This document shows, piece by piece, positions 1 through 12,410 of a DNA stretch of 64,000 nt. The DNA is from Phlyctochytrium arcticum (Eukaryota > Chytridiomycota > Chytridiomycetes > Chytridiales > Chytridiaceae). Position 1 is the stretch's first letter. Every line of letters begins with the position of its first letter. The stretch is from contig JAHLKI010000007.1 of NCBI GenBank assembly GCA_025602905.1, positions 372,001-436,000 on the forward strand, read 5' to 3'. The notes beneath the pieces were generated by a model. The model worked only from the letters and a program-made list of their open reading frames with translations. It did not search any database and had not been told where the DNA came from. Position numbers and translations under genes: made by a program.

Positions 1-458
1 TTGACCTGCCCCCGCAATTGGGGCCGCGCCCGATACTAGGTTCTGTCTATCCGTCTGTACGGCACTGGTGATCAGATCAGAGGTGCCTCCTTTGCAAAAT
101 GCACACCTACCATGAAGTCTTTGCTATCCAAATTTTGATTCTCGAAAACCGCACGATCCTGGCGACGATGCCGACATTGTCATTGCCCGTCTTGCGCACT
201 CTTGCCGCGTCTTACGACTGCGCCATACACATGACTGGCGGAGCAAGCAGGGAGGTCGTGTGACGGCCAATGTTGTTGAAAGATTTGACATTTCGCTCGT
301 GCATCGCCGACAATCACTGAGAACTATATACCATTGTCTCTGCGCCAATGTCTGCCATAACACGATCATGTTTGCGGGGCTCACTTAGGGTCGGTCTCAA
401 CCAATTATTCATATATGGAACTGCCCACTGATCTCCCATTTGCACACAGAGCACGCGT
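1..458. other. Left-edge stretch with no recognised gene
   Basis: I see no protein with recognisable similarity on either strand. The open frames on the minus strand have no family-like composition. The right part must contain the promoter and 5' UTR of the isovaleryl-CoA dehydrogenase gene that starts at 459. Confidence 0.4.
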
Positions 459-2409
459 ATGTGCACAACTTCCTTGCTCTCATCCCGACGCTACCTCGCA
501 TACGACTCCTATAATGCTCATGTTGCCGGTCTCTCCGACGAGCTTTCCCAGGTAGGCACATGATAGCCTTTGAAGGTCGACACTCTTGATTCATGGGTAT
601 ATAGCTTCGAGAAAGTGTACACGAGTTTGCTCAGAAAGAGCTTGCTCCCCGCGCAGAAGAGATAGATAAAAGCAATAACTTCCCAATGGTAAATGAAAGA
701 CTGATAATTCATGTGCATCCGCTCTCTTGTAAGTCTCATGCGCTTTATTAGGATATGTGGCGAAAGTTTGGAGATATGGGACTTTTGGGAATCACTGCAC
801 CAGGTAACGCGAATGAATAACAACATACCGCGGAACACTTTATTAACGAGTTTTCATATTAGAGGAGTATGGCGGACAAGCCATGGGATACCTCGCCCAT
901 ACGATCGTGATGGAAGAACTCAGTCGTGCTTCGGGCTCTGTGGCACTCAGCTATGGAGCGCATTCCAATCTCGCAGTCAATCAAATCGTGCGCAATGGAA
1001 ATGCCGCTCAGAAGCAAAAGTATCTCCCTAAAGTATGAGCTCCGTGCAGACCGATTTGATGTTCATGAATTGACATGGGAAGTGCAGCTTATCAGTGGTG
1101 AACATATCGGTGCACTGGCAATGAGCGAAGCGGGATCCGGTTCGGATGTTGTCTCCATGAAGTTGCGGGCTGATAAGAAGGGTACGAAAAGAGACTGCCG
1201 AATATGCAATATCTGGTGAAATGCGTCTAACAACAGTGTCAGGTGATCGCTACATTCTGAACGGAACCAAGGTTAGAAACATCTAATTCATATCCACCCT
1301 CCAATGTACTCACTCAGCATTTTTCACAGTTCTGGATCACGAACGGCCCAGATGCTGATACTCTGGTTGTGTATGCCAAGACAGATGTCAAAGCTGGCCC
1401 CAAAGGAATTACCGCTTTCTTGATAGAGAAGGTGCGTTTTCCCATCCACTCTTTGTAAGAGACGCTAACGTTCACAACAGGGTTTTAAAGGCTTCAGCCG
1501 ATCACCTAAACTCGACAAATTGGGCATGCGCGGTTCCAACACCTGTGAGTTGGTGTTTGAAGATTGCGAAGTGCCCGCCGAAAATGTGCTGGGAGAAGTC
1601 GGCAAAGGCGTTTATGTCCTTATGAGCGGACTTGATTTGGAACGATTGGTTCTGTCAGGTGGACCTTTAGGGTAGGTCAATTCAGCAAGGAGGGCGCCCT
1701 CCACCCTCTCATCTTGTTTTCCAGCTTGATGCAGGCGGCCTTGGATATTACGGTTCCTTACGTACACCAGCGGAAACAATTTGGTCAATCCATCGGCCAA
1801 TTCCAGGTAATGCTGTGTCAAAGGCCTCTTGCAAATTGGGCTTCGCATTTACACAACTGTAGCTGATGCAAGGAAAACTGGCTGACATGTACACGAAGTT
1901 GAGTGCATCTCGTGCCTATGTATACGCAGTGGGACGCGCATGCGACGCTGGCCAAATCAGTAACAAGGTTTGCTTTGGTCAGTTTAACATTTTTTGATTT
2001 ATGCTGATCTGGGTTTCAAAGGATTGTGCTGGCGTTATTCTTTACTCTGCTGAGCGCGCGACTGAATGCGCTCTGGATGCTATCCAGTGTTTGGGTATGA
2101 AACTCTTGAAAAATTTCACGTCGCCAAATTAATGCTAATTGTTTGACGTCACAGGCGGGAATGGCTACATTAATGATTGTGAGTAGTTCTTTGCTTGTGA
2201 GATGAAAAGTATATGGCAATAGTGAACTGATGTCCAACAGATCCCACCGGTCGCATTCTCCGCGACGCAAAACTCTATGAAATTGGCGCTGGAACCAGCG
2301 AAATTCGCCGAATGTTGATTGGTAAAAGTGGTAGTAGACAGCACAACTGTGGTCCATTCTAATTAGTAATTTTGTAGGTCGCGAATTCAACAAGGATTTC
2401 CGTGATTAA
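459..2409 (+). CDS. IVD: Isovaleryl-CoA dehydrogenase (14 exons)
   Basis: Mitochondrial flavoprotein of leucine breakdown that oxidises isovaleryl-CoA to 3-methylcrotonyl-CoA and passes electrons to ETF. Exons read as 459-551, 605-688, 752-803, 863-1032, 1088-1181, 1243-1271, 1330-1431, 1481-1671, 1725-1806, 1863-1967, 2022-2094, 2155-2178, 2241-2321 and 2378-2409, giving about 403 residues, near the family's usual size. Family landmarks appear in order: an N-terminal helix with [31 protein letters not shown], the FAD-contacting [35 protein letters not shown], the C-terminal helical part with [16 protein letters not shown], and GAGTSEIRR near the end. The ATG at 459 gives a short leader of Ser/Arg character ([11 protein letters not shown]), plausible for mitochondrial import. 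An extra upstream leader exon cannot be excluded. All splice joins keep the frame and I see no damage. Confidence 0.93.
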
Positions 2410-2650
2410 TTGTTGAGCTAGGTAGTTCGCTAGCCTCTCTAGCCAGACATAATTTGCATTTGTTTCCATGATCAATAGGTCCAAATTTTTATCAATCACA
2501 ATAGATAGAATTAAGAAAGTCGGATACCACAAAATCTGGTAAAGTTGGGTGTTTGCCATATGAGTCGAGTATCGCATCGGTGAGTGATAGATACAAAGTA
2601 TGCGAATCAGACGAAGGGGGGATTGGTTGGAGGAGGCTAAAGATGCTATT

Positions 2651-5600
2651 TTACGATTGAGATTTCATGCGCAAGAAAAATTCCTGCAAAAAGGTATCGG
2701 GTTAAGATTTCGGGCCGCATGCAAGTCATTTAGAATAAACAATTACCTGCAAATACACTCGCAGCGCCTTAGTATCCTTTTCTTGCAGTGCACCAACAAA
2801 CTCTTGGGCAGTCTGCGGAGGGCACCCGATAGACGGCAAGTAAACATTCCTGAGAAAATCGATATACCGCCCGTTTTGCGCGTTCACCAGCGTTTTCTGA
2901 AGATTTGAGATTTCCGACATTACTAGATAGCACTGACCATCCGACTGGTTGAAGCTGGCGCTCATAGGAACTTCAAAAAGGACGGGAAGGATGTTCTCAT
3001 AGATAAATTGGTCAAAACCAGGAAGGGGCGATTTTGGTGCAAAATTGGATACTTTGATGCTGGTTGATGAATGAGCAGCTTTCTTGTGGTTTTTGGCGTC
3101 GACACCCTTCAGATGATTTCCTTCAGCTGCTCCCCAAGAGACAACCATCTTTGAAAGGACTGAGAAGGCCAGCTTTTGAGCTGTTCGATCACCGGTGTCT
3201 TTAACGTAATGAAGGACCGACTGCACTACTGCGTTTAAGCGCGAAGAGTTTGCTACGAATAGCAAGGTAAATCATTAATTTGTCTTGGTAGTACGTGTGA
3301 CAGTCGTCGCGACCTACCTTCACTGACAAGGACCCCTTCCATATCTGCGTTGAAAATAATGGCCAGGAAATTCAGATAAGCTTTGCGGAGTTCCAGCAAT
3401 GACAAGGCATCATCGGTCCCTTCTATCTGTTCATTCAAGCTACTGAAGATTTGTTCCAATAATGGGCCGACCAACTCATTTAAAATTGGGAAAATAGCCG
3501 GCTGAACAGAAAACACTGTAAGTATGCGTGTGACATTGACTGAACAGCAAATGAATTCACCTTGAATTTGTGGGTGATATGTGAGATAAATGGTACGAAA
3601 TCAACCAATTCTTGCCGAGTACTATTTGACAGTAGCCCAGCGGTGATCAAAGGTCCGATCTGATTTAAGATCCCATGACCGAGACTGCCCACCATGCGTT
3701 GAAATGCAAACCGCGTCTAAATCGTATCAGTTAGAAAATTGCGTGGATTGCTAACATGACAAGATGCTGATCGTACCGCATTGCGGATAAGCTCGCTTCG
3801 ATGGAGTTGTTCCAAAACTGCCACAATTGCTGCGAGGGCTTGCTGAAACACGACAGCCCACGCTGGAACATGTCCCTCTGTCTTGCCCTTGAGATCCACA
3901 TCTGGGAAGCCTGGAAGCAAAAATGCTTTAGATACCGCTTCATACTTTGTAGGGGGTTCAGATGTACCTTTGCTGATGTTTCCAATGGCGCGAATTAAAT
4001 GGTCTAGTTGCAAGGTAAAAATGACATTATCCGCCGTATCGTTCTCGTAAAGGCGGTTCTGCATTATTCCCTCAATTTGTCGCACCAGTGGGGTTAGGAC
4101 AGCCTGCGAGCTACATAAGTCGACTCGGTCAAAATGGCAAGGCTCCCTTAGACCCACCGTCAAAAGATCGACTTGCTTCTGCTCGGGCGTCCCGTCGAGA
4201 GAAATCAGATTTCCAACGGCCTCGTATATGAACAGTTGGCTTTCAAAAGTTGACACGGCTCGATCTTCCTCGCCTTCTGCGAGAGGTTGTTTTGGTTCTG
4301 GCAGTTGCACAACTAGCAGGTCCTTGAACAGATGTTGGCTTTAAACGGTGGTTCTAGCTCATGAAGTGTCGCGAAGGGATTTACCTCAATACTTGTCAAA
4401 ATCGTGTCTACAAGAGGGGAAAGTCTCCCTTGTACCTCGTGTACAAACTGACGGAAAAGATAATAAACGCGGCATCGTACAAATACTGCATCATTGTGCA
4501 TGCCCCTGCGACATTTGACATGAGGTTAAGATTTCAATAGAGTTTTTAATCAAAGGTATACCGCTTGTCGACAAAAGCCTCCACAGCAGCCGTGATTTGT
4601 TGGGGAAATGGAGTGAAGAACTTCGCGTAGCGCGTCAAGTTTTCAAAAAAGATTATCGCGGTAGAGATGTGAGGGTACATGGATATATCTGAACATCCCT
4701 GTCAAAGGCCAGCGAGATGATCCCACTGAAATGATACTTACTGCTTGTGAGCATTTTGGTCAGCATCTCTCCAAGAGGCGCTAATGCTCCGGAATCCGTC
4801 ACATATGTCACTGTCACAGCAACGATGAGCAACTCTATCAACTGATCCGGCTGAGGCTACAACTTACTTCGAGCACATTCGCCAAACAGATGGACCAAAT
4901 GTAAAGCCAACTCCGCCTCGGACCATGTAACAGATTGTCGGTTGTTGGAAAACTTGTCGAATGTTGCAATGACGGCGGAAGCGATTATCTCGGTGAACAG
5001 CCCTTCGTCAATCTGTGCGATAGCAATCACATGCTTCTTCATATTCTTCATGCAACCAGAATATTTAGAATAGGTACATTTGTCAAAAGGGGACAGCGAT
5101 ATACATACTTTGCGCATGTCGTGAAATAGTGCATCTAGCTCTCCAGCTTGAGGTCCAAAGTCATGATCCTCTTCTTCATCGTACTTCATCTTCAGAAATA
5201 TTGTTCTTAAGAGAGCCACTAATGGCTCATTGTACTGACTCCGCGCAGCTGATCCCCCACTCTTCATGCATTGCTTGATAACATCTGTGTACGCCTGCAG
5301 ATATGGAAAGAGCAAGGTAGACGTGTCATCATACTCGTTTCCGAGATATTTGACCAAGTGAGGGAACACTTGCTGAAGCAAATTCGCTGATGTATCACGG
5401 GTTTCTGGGGCTTCCCAGCACTTGCATAGTTCAACGCCCAATACATTTATCAGCTTTGCAACCTGCTCCGCGAATTCCTCCTGATCAGACTCCAGCGAGT
5501 TCAAAAGTGAAGTGACGTTCAGGGCTTGAATAAGTGACAGTTTGTCACTTGGTTTCATGCCTTTGCCGACGATCTCTGTCAAACATTCACACGCGGCCAT

Positions 5601-6403
5601 GCGCAAAGGCTCCATACTTAGAAACTGATACAATCCGGAGATAAAGTTCTCATTTACGACCAGATTGATGTCAATCCAGGTGACATAATGAGCGAATATG
5701 GTCAAGCACATGTTTGCGACGTCCGCATCACTTTGGTAGCCCTTCATGAGGATCTCTCCCCACACAGAAACTAACCGCGGAATGGCATTCTCTCGCATAG
5801 TATCCTTGATAAAGGTATTGCGCGCAGTCTCTTTTGTGTCACGCTGTATGAGCAGGCTGGCTACTTCTTCATGAATGGCGGCCGATATCCGGAGGAAAGA
5901 GTCAAGAAAAAGAGAACTTCGGGGTGAACTTGAGGAGGAGGAAAGGGCGGACAGTAGATCATCGAAGAACGATGGCCATTCGGAAGGATACTGAGCGGCA
6001 AATAGAAGCACCAAGACTTGAATAAACTTATTTCGAATAAAAAATGGATCTGTGGGCCCCATCTCGTTCATCATCCAACTCCACAGAGTCTGCCGTAGGG
6101 CGGTCCGATCAGATTGCGAGAGTGTGGCATAGCGCCGACGGATCAGATCTTCCAAGATTTGCAGGCAGAAGAACCTCAATTGATCCGAACTAGAATCAAA
6201 TGAAATTAGTAAAACAGCAAGATGACCTCAAATCGAGTGCTAAATAACCTAGTCGGTGTACGTAGGAATAGTTTTAGGCATGCCTGCCAGCCGTCTGGTG
6301 AGTTACGAAACTGCTCGCAAAATTGCATTGCCTGCTGCCTGAGGGAGGCATCCTGAGAGGGATCTCCCGCAATGGCAACGGCTTGCTCCAGATTGGCCTC
6401 CAT
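2651..6403 (-). CDS. XPOT/LOS1: Exportin-T, tRNA nuclear export receptor
   Basis: Karyopherin-beta family receptor that exports mature tRNA from the nucleus with RanGTP. Translation starts at 6403 (MEANLEQAV). The first exon joins the long exon below about 6190 through an intron with its donor near 6243. The long exon carries the strongly conserved N-terminal HEAT region: FFCLQILEDLIRRRYATLS, PFFIRNKFIQVLVLLFAAQYP (the Xpo1-like domain), then NTFIKDTMRENAIPRLVSVW, YVTWIDINLV and CECLTEIVGKGMKPSDK. These match exportin-T specifically rather than exportin-1 or exportin-5. Several further exons between 2726 and 4840 carry the C-terminal HEAT repeats. The coding end appears to be a 33-nt final exon (2651-2683), because reading through the donor at 2750 gives an unrelated tail. 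The gene is convergent with IVD, 241 bp away, and divergent from RAD52. Interior exon limits are approximate. Confidence 0.9.
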
Positions 6404-6902
6404 CTGTTCCTAGCCCCGCTCTCCCCTACTTTAACACTGTATCTATCTTCTATTGGACCTATAGAAGGACACACAAGTCTGGAGGTCGTAAACACTGGAA
6501 GTTTGGCCTCGATTGACGGACACTCCACAGTAATGTACGGCACTCAAGTAACCTCCTTTAGACTTCTTCTTCTTCAATAGTTGTACGCAGAGTCGTGAGC
6601 GCTAGTTTTGTAAGTGTAGGTGGATAAGATCTAGGACAATATTTGTTTTGGTTGCCACCTTCTTCAAAAGTATTTTTGGCCCTTCGCAATTCGATTTCAC
6701 GGCGAACTCACTCGAAATCGGGTAATGTGCCCTTTTCGGGGGGAAGTGTAACCCCAGCCACATGACACTTCCGCGTTTTGAAGTTTTCCCAGTCCTCAGT
6801 CTCGCGCCAATGGCAAGGCATTAGAGTGATTAACGACTCTTACAACCTGCCAGGAAACCAACTTCAACTACTCCAAAAAGACTGCAACCATTTGCTAGAT
6901 TC
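6404..6902. promoter_or_regulatory. Divergent promoter region between XPOT and RAD52
   Basis: A 499-bp stretch lies between two start codons on opposite strands, so it must hold both promoters and both 5' UTRs. I see no gene and no clear TATA box or repeated operator in it. Confidence 0.5.
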
Positions 6903-8911
6903 ATGAACCAACGGCGGGAGGTTGCTGCCTCTAATTTCGGAGCACAGAACTTTGGAAATCCAGACGAGCAGACAATCGCTCACAAGCTCAGTCAACAACT
7001 TGGACCAGAGTTTATCTCGCAGCGTGCCGGACCAGGAGGATGTAGGTTTTAAGAAGAAGGAACAGTTGTCCTTTGACACTCAACATGTACCAATACATGC
7101 AGCCAAGGTCAGCTACCTCGAAGGTTGGAAAGCAACTCAGATCGCAAATGATATCTTTGGATTCAATGGCTGGGCGAGTACGGTGATTGATATGACGGTC
7201 GATTTTGTAAGTGCACTGTGAACTTGGATAGCACCACATGCTGAAAATGAGGTTTCCAAGGTCGATATCGACAGTGGCCGAGTGAGCATGGGTATATCAG
7301 CAATTGTGCGGGTCACATTGAAGGACGGAAGCTTTCATGAAGTAAGTTCCTAAGAGCGCGTGTAACGAGCTAACCTTTAACCATAAATGTCATAGGATGT
7401 AGGTTATGGCTCCATTGATAATGCCAAGAGCAAAGCGGCGGCATTTGAAAAAGTAAGTTAGGATTGCGACGACGAATGAATGAGGCTTAAGCGGGTCCCT
7501 GTATAGTCAAAGAAAGAAGCGGTCACGGATGCGACCAAAAGAGCGCTCAAGAATTTTGGAAACAGTGTTGGCGCATGTCTTTATGATAAAGACTATCTCA
7601 AGAAAATATCGCGCATGCCTGCGCCCAAGGTAAGTTCTTTTGGCTCTCTCATGGAGATTGTGAACTCATCAAGGACTTTGGCAAAGCCCCACAATCTGGT
7701 GCTGGAAAATCTTTACCGTCACCGAGATTTCGCGGCCCCATCTGGAAATTCACATCATCTTCCCACAAACACTCCACGGACCAATATAAACAATGCAAAC
7801 ATCCCACCACCATCCAACATGCCAATTGGCCAAAATTCGATAAAGAAGGAGTTCGCAAACGTCAAAAATGAAGCCAAGAATGAAATTGAGATGGGAGATG
7901 ATGACATGGACTTGTTGGTCGCTGCAGATCTGGAGAGTATTGATCCCCGTTTGCTCGCTGGTCCTTCGCCGTAAGTCATTTGGCATTTAACCAGCCAATT
8001 GGTCTACCGTTGCCTAACGTCCTTTAGTAGTTCGAAGCCCGGGCCAATAACGGTGCCAGCAGGTCCGACTGGCAACGTCAACGGACAGCAGAGTGCAACG
8101 CCTCCGAATCCAAATCCCACGTCTAAATTACCAGCGAATCAGATGAATAACAATATCACAAACAACCCACACGGCTCAGTGAACAACTTTATGAACCAAT
8201 CTAATGGTGCCGCCCACTCAAACAATACCCAACCGCCCCACTCTCGCGTTCTGAACCCCACAACCAATCTGCAACCATCCCATACCCGTGCTCCGGACAA
8301 TACCAATCAAGGGTCATCTTTTAACAATTCTGTTCGGCCTGGCATGCCCAGTCCAGGTAAACCCAGCTACTCAAAAGGTGCTACTTTATGCATTAACCTC
8401 TGCAATAGCCATCCATGGTCGTACGCCCCAAAATTCTCACAGTGCAGGCCCCAATCATCCATTCCCTAATGCAGCAGGTGCCAGACCCCCACAACCCTCC
8501 ACATTCGAGCCTCCAAGAAGCACGGATTCCAATTTCGCCGCGATGCGACAACCATCGTTACCGAATCTACGTCCTCAATTTACTCCAAATGCTGATGCTA
8601 TTGCGAATTTTGCAAACCGATCAAACAGCGCAGCACCATCCTCTTTTGTGGCACCGGTCAATTCTGCTAACCCAGTGGGAGTAAAACGCCCATTGAATGA
8701 GAATATCATGTAAGAAATCTTGGGTAGACCTTACGAGTATAGCATCATGACCTTCATAAAACGCAGATCCAAACCGGGGAACATGAATGGAAATAATGTT
8801 CCGTTTCAGTTCAAGGGGAGGTCCAACGATGGGAATAATCCAGATGGTGGCTTCCAGTATGCTAATCCTGTACAGAAGAGAACCAAGACAGATATACCTG
8901 GATTTACCTGA
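6903..8911 (+). CDS. RAD52: RAD52 recombination mediator
   Basis: Single-strand annealing and Rad51-loading protein of homologous recombination. The ATG at 6903 opens a normal Rad52 N terminus ([20 protein letters not shown]). After an intron at about 7041-7102 follow [20 protein letters not shown] and NGWAS, the DNA-binding core. Later exons give [40 protein letters not shown] and [20 protein letters not shown], the most diagnostic block of the family. The C-terminal half is Asn/Pro/Ser-rich and poorly conserved, as usual, and ends [11 protein letters not shown]. Introns near 7207, 7341, 7453, 7618, 7972, 8357 and 8709 all rejoin the frame. At 8357 the acceptor that keeps frame is the one immediately before the segment [15 protein letters not shown]. 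Confidence 0.93.
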
Positions 8912-9128
8912 TGCCTGTTATACACGCTACGTCTGCACAACATTTTGCACCTACAAATTATTGCAACTCCCTGGTACAAGTATTCTGTTCACCGCCTGCT
9001 CGCAAAGTAACAGAGTTTTCCTATTCAAAAGCCGAACGCGCCTATTTACATGACGGCTTCTAACTGATGATGCTAAGGTGCTCAAAATCTAGTAGAACAG
9101 AGTGCCATGCTGCTTAGTCCACAGTGCC

Positions 9129-9667
9129 CTAAAAAAGGCCGATGAAGCTCACACCCCCCATGAACAGAAGGAAGACCAATAACGGCGTTAGGAAGCCGTA
9201 CGCAGGCCATAACATAAAACAGGAAGATATCGCAGCGGTCACACCAAACGCAGTTGCGACCTGCACTGGGTGCTTTGCTTGTGTTTCCCATTTCGTCAGA
9301 TCCGGTCGTGTTCCTGTCGAGTAAGGAACGTAGAACTGTAAGTATAAAAATACGAAAATCCATCCAGAGAGAGAGGTGAATAAAAGGTAGTACGGGACGC
9401 TAAGAGACGTCGTTTTGACAACATAAGATTCTGCACTGTCAGAAAGGCGCATTGAGCTTGTTACCCGTAGCCATATTCCTGTAGAGATGTTCGGAGGTCG
9501 CTGTAATATGCTGCTGCCACCGCTGCTGCTATCCAGGCAAAGGATTCCACATAACGGATGGCTTTGGACCTTGGTAGATTTAGAGGATCATCGTAAGGCC
9601 GCTCTTCTGAAGGTAGTGCTGAAGTTCGAGTGCGAGGCCGTAGTGTAGTTCCAGCTCCAGACGACAT
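9129..9667 (-). CDS. TMEM128: TMEM128-family four-helix membrane protein
   Basis: Small integral membrane protein of unknown molecular function, probably ER/Golgi. Two exons, 9465-9667 and 9129-9399, are joined across a 65-nt intron and give 157 residues, close to the animal protein. Visible segments are a polar N terminus with an arginine-rich stretch, TM1 (SFAWIAAAVAAAYYSDL), TM2 with a WIFVFLYLQFYVPY core, a loop with KWETQAKHP, TM3 (VATAFGVTAAISSCFMLWP) and TM4 ending in FLTPLLVFLLFMGGVSF. The FLTPLL-FMGG segment and the tyrosine/aspartate after TM1 are the features that match TMEM128. It is convergent with RAD52. Confidence 0.78.
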
Positions 9668-9916
9668 ATTGGCCGAGTAGTGCGAGTTTTGAATGTAAAA
9701 TGTGGATGTGGGAACACCAGCTCCGGGTCGTTTGGCGGAGTGCCTGGGAGTGCTTGGCGCGTAATCTCGGAGTCTCGGACTCGTCCGAAATCAAATTGCA
9801 GGAAACCCAGATCTCTCGCAAAAGCGACGGGTTTCAAAGCTTTAGACTTGCTCGGCACCAAGGCTTCGACTGCCTTTCCTCAAAATCCTTCGATCCGCGC
9901 GTGATCCGTGGCAATA

Positions 9917-12053
9917 ATGACCACCAGTACCGGCGAACCTGCTGAACCGAGCGCTCTGGACGGTGGGCAGACTTCTAGGGTAACCGAGTTCTTTCCTGAA
10001 GGTTGTAGAGCGTTGGATTGTTCGTAAAACATGTTTATTAACTTCATTTGCCTGCAAGTAGTAAAGCGAACATCGGAACTTTTGAAAGTTGCTACGCTCC
10101 AGATACCAGAAACGTGCAAGATAAAAACAAAGGATGGAAAGGAAGAGAGTCTTCTTGTAAGTATTACTCTTCCATTGACCAAGATGATGGCTCATGTTCG
10201 GTGATCTAGGTTGCCCTTAGACGAAATTGGGTCGAACGGCTGGACCGTCGCGTCAATGGTGAAGAAGGAACAGCAAGGAAGGATGGTTCATTGAAAGATA
10301 CGATCCAAGACCTTCGACAGCAGAGGTGAGAGGACTCAGCCATAGGGTGATTAGGGCACTTGTTGAACAGTATTACTGGTAGTGATGCAATTCAAACTAT
10401 CCGCAAAGATCGAGTCTTTGACGATGAGGTTACGGAAGAGGAAATGGACATTATTCAAAAGCGGGTCGCTCTTCAACAACGACAGGTGTGTGTTCCCGCT
10501 GCCGGACTACTATTGCGTACTTGGCCCTCTGCTTATCATGTGTTAGTTTCAAGAGTATCGACGGCGTGAAGTGGCTCGCAAGTTTGCCAAGATCAGGAAT
10601 ATGTTTGATTATCTGAGGACTGAAGAGATTGAGGAGGCACTTAAAGAAGCAGCAGATGACGAGGTAACTTTCCGCTTTGCAGAACATGATCAAGGGATTG
10701 ATTCTGAAACGATACTCCAAGGATGCGGCGATCCTTAACTTTACGCAACCTCCGTACCTGCTAAAGATCAGGAAGACGATCGCTCTGCGACATCAGCCAG
10801 TTGAGGCAGAGAGTATGTATCATCATGATTTGTCATTCGTGTAATACTCATCGTTTCTGTTGCACAGTGACGATGACGGAAGAACAGCAGCAAGCATATG
10901 AGCGACTGGTTGAGAAGAGGAAACGAATGGCTAAAAAGACAACAACAGAGGAAGCGAAAAAGTAGGCCCTTACAGCTTTTGCTTTTGACGTTTTGTCTGA
11001 CATGTTCTTTTTCAGTCGCTGTATTCGATTTTCGCGGCTTCGGTTGGACGATGCCCTCAGTCAATTGGAAGCAGGGGTTGATCCCGATAAAGTCTTTGAA
11101 GGATGGAGTGATGCTCGAGTTCGGGCTTACCAGCAAATCAAAACCAAGCCAAATTCATATTACTACCGCTTCAACGCCCCTGGCGAGAAGCAACGCAACG
11201 GGGTATGGACGAAGGAGGAGCGTAAGCTTTTTTTCAGCCGATTAGCCGAGGTTGGAGCGGATGGACAATGGGGGATCTTTTCCGTTGCTATTCCTGGGCG
11301 AGTAGGATATCAGGTTTGTGGCCAGCATAAAGTTAGCATACCATCCACCCGATAGCTTACGCGTAGCGGGACAGTGTTCAAATTTTTACCGACATTTGTT
11401 GAAAACCGGCGAAATCAAGGACGAAAACTACACAATGGATGCCAAGGGTGAGCTTCGGTATCTATTCGGCAAAAAAGACGGCAAAGAAGGGGTCATCCGG
11501 CTTCATTCAAAACATGGATCTGGGGGAATGAAAGCGCAAGCTGCCGATAGAAGCACAAATGGCGGAAGCGGGCCAGCACCAGCCAAAAAGCGAAAACGAC
11601 GGGCGGCTCGTCACAGTAGTGATGAAGATGAGGATGGAGATTTGGATGACTTGATTGACCAGGATGATTCTGGGACCTTTACCTGTAAAGCATCCTGGGG
11701 AACGACCCGACGAACTCGCGCGCGAGCCAAGCTGGAGGCGGAGGAGGAAGAAGCGGCCATTGTGCACGATAATCCTCTGCCGAACTTTACCGATCCCATC
11801 AGCCTCGATGAGGTGGTCAAACCCGCTATATCGCCCTACGGACATGTCATGAGTTATGACAGCTGGATACGCTGTCTCAGCTCAGATGAGCGCAAAAATA
11901 TCTGCCCCTTGACGAAAAAACCACTGACAAAGCGTGAATTGGTGGTCTTGACCTTTGACAATATTGAAGAGTACAGGTAAACACCAACTGTTTTAGCCAT
12001 CACCGATTGAAAAATTAACGAAACTCCTTAGGTCCAAAATTGTGAATATGTGA
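9917..12053 (+). CDS. CUE-like + SANT/Myb + U-box-like nuclear protein, function unknown
   Basis: I do not recognise a named orthologue. About ten exons can be joined in frame from the ATG at 9917 to the stop at 12051-12053. The layout is a short N-terminal region; a basic and acidic helical stretch; a CUE/UBA-like module (KIRNMFDYLRTEEIEEALKE, then DEDAAIL after a 58-nt intron at 10664-10721); a linker with a Lys/Arg-rich coiled region; a SANT-like region (GVWTKEERKLFFSRLAEVG to VGYQCSNFYRHLL); a long charged, disordered segment with a KKRKRR nuclear signal and an acidic run; and a C-terminal U-box-like fold (FTDPISLDEVVKPAISPYGH, CPLTKKPLTKRELVVLTFDN) that has no full set of zinc ligands. 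The combination suggests chromatin-associated ubiquitin biology, but that is inference. The last exon (12032-12053) is only 22 nt. Confidence 0.7.
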
Positions 12054-12410
12054 ACGTTACCCATATCAAATGTATCTACTATCTTCAAAACAATGTATCT
12101 ATGCTTAATACCCGATGGCATTCTTTGGCATCCTACAATTTATTTATTCGGTCCCTAATATGATATCCGGTGTTTGCTTGTCTTGCTTTTGATCTTGCCT
12201 GGGTTGCCTGCAGGTTGCCTGGGATCTGCCTCACGTGGTCAGTGACAACACCTTTGAGTGGAGAAGCGATCTGGGCCGGACCACTTACATCTTTTCAAAC
12301 GGGCCGTATAGATCCCATAGACGCTGATCAGGGACTAACGGAGCGGGCGAGGAGACCGCCAATACACTCGGTCAAACACAGTAGTTTCATCCTGCAGCAG
12401 CGCTTCGACT
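12054..12410. other. Intergenic, XRN1 promoter side
   Basis: 357 bp between two plus-strand genes. A GGTTGCCTG motif is repeated at about 12200-12225. Otherwise I see nothing beyond the presumed 3' UTR of the upstream gene and the 5' region of XRN1. Confidence 0.4.

Noticed and set aside
9436..9464. A possible 29-nt intron or a -1 frameshift in the TMEM128 gene
   Set aside because: Using the acceptor at 9400 gives a standard 65-nt intron, keeps the frame and leaves all four membrane helices.
10664..10682. A possible 19-nt micro-intron in the CUE/SANT/U-box-like gene
   Set aside because: The same donor with the acceptor at 10721 gives a normal 58-nt intron in frame and a better CUE-like sequence (ADDEDAAIL).
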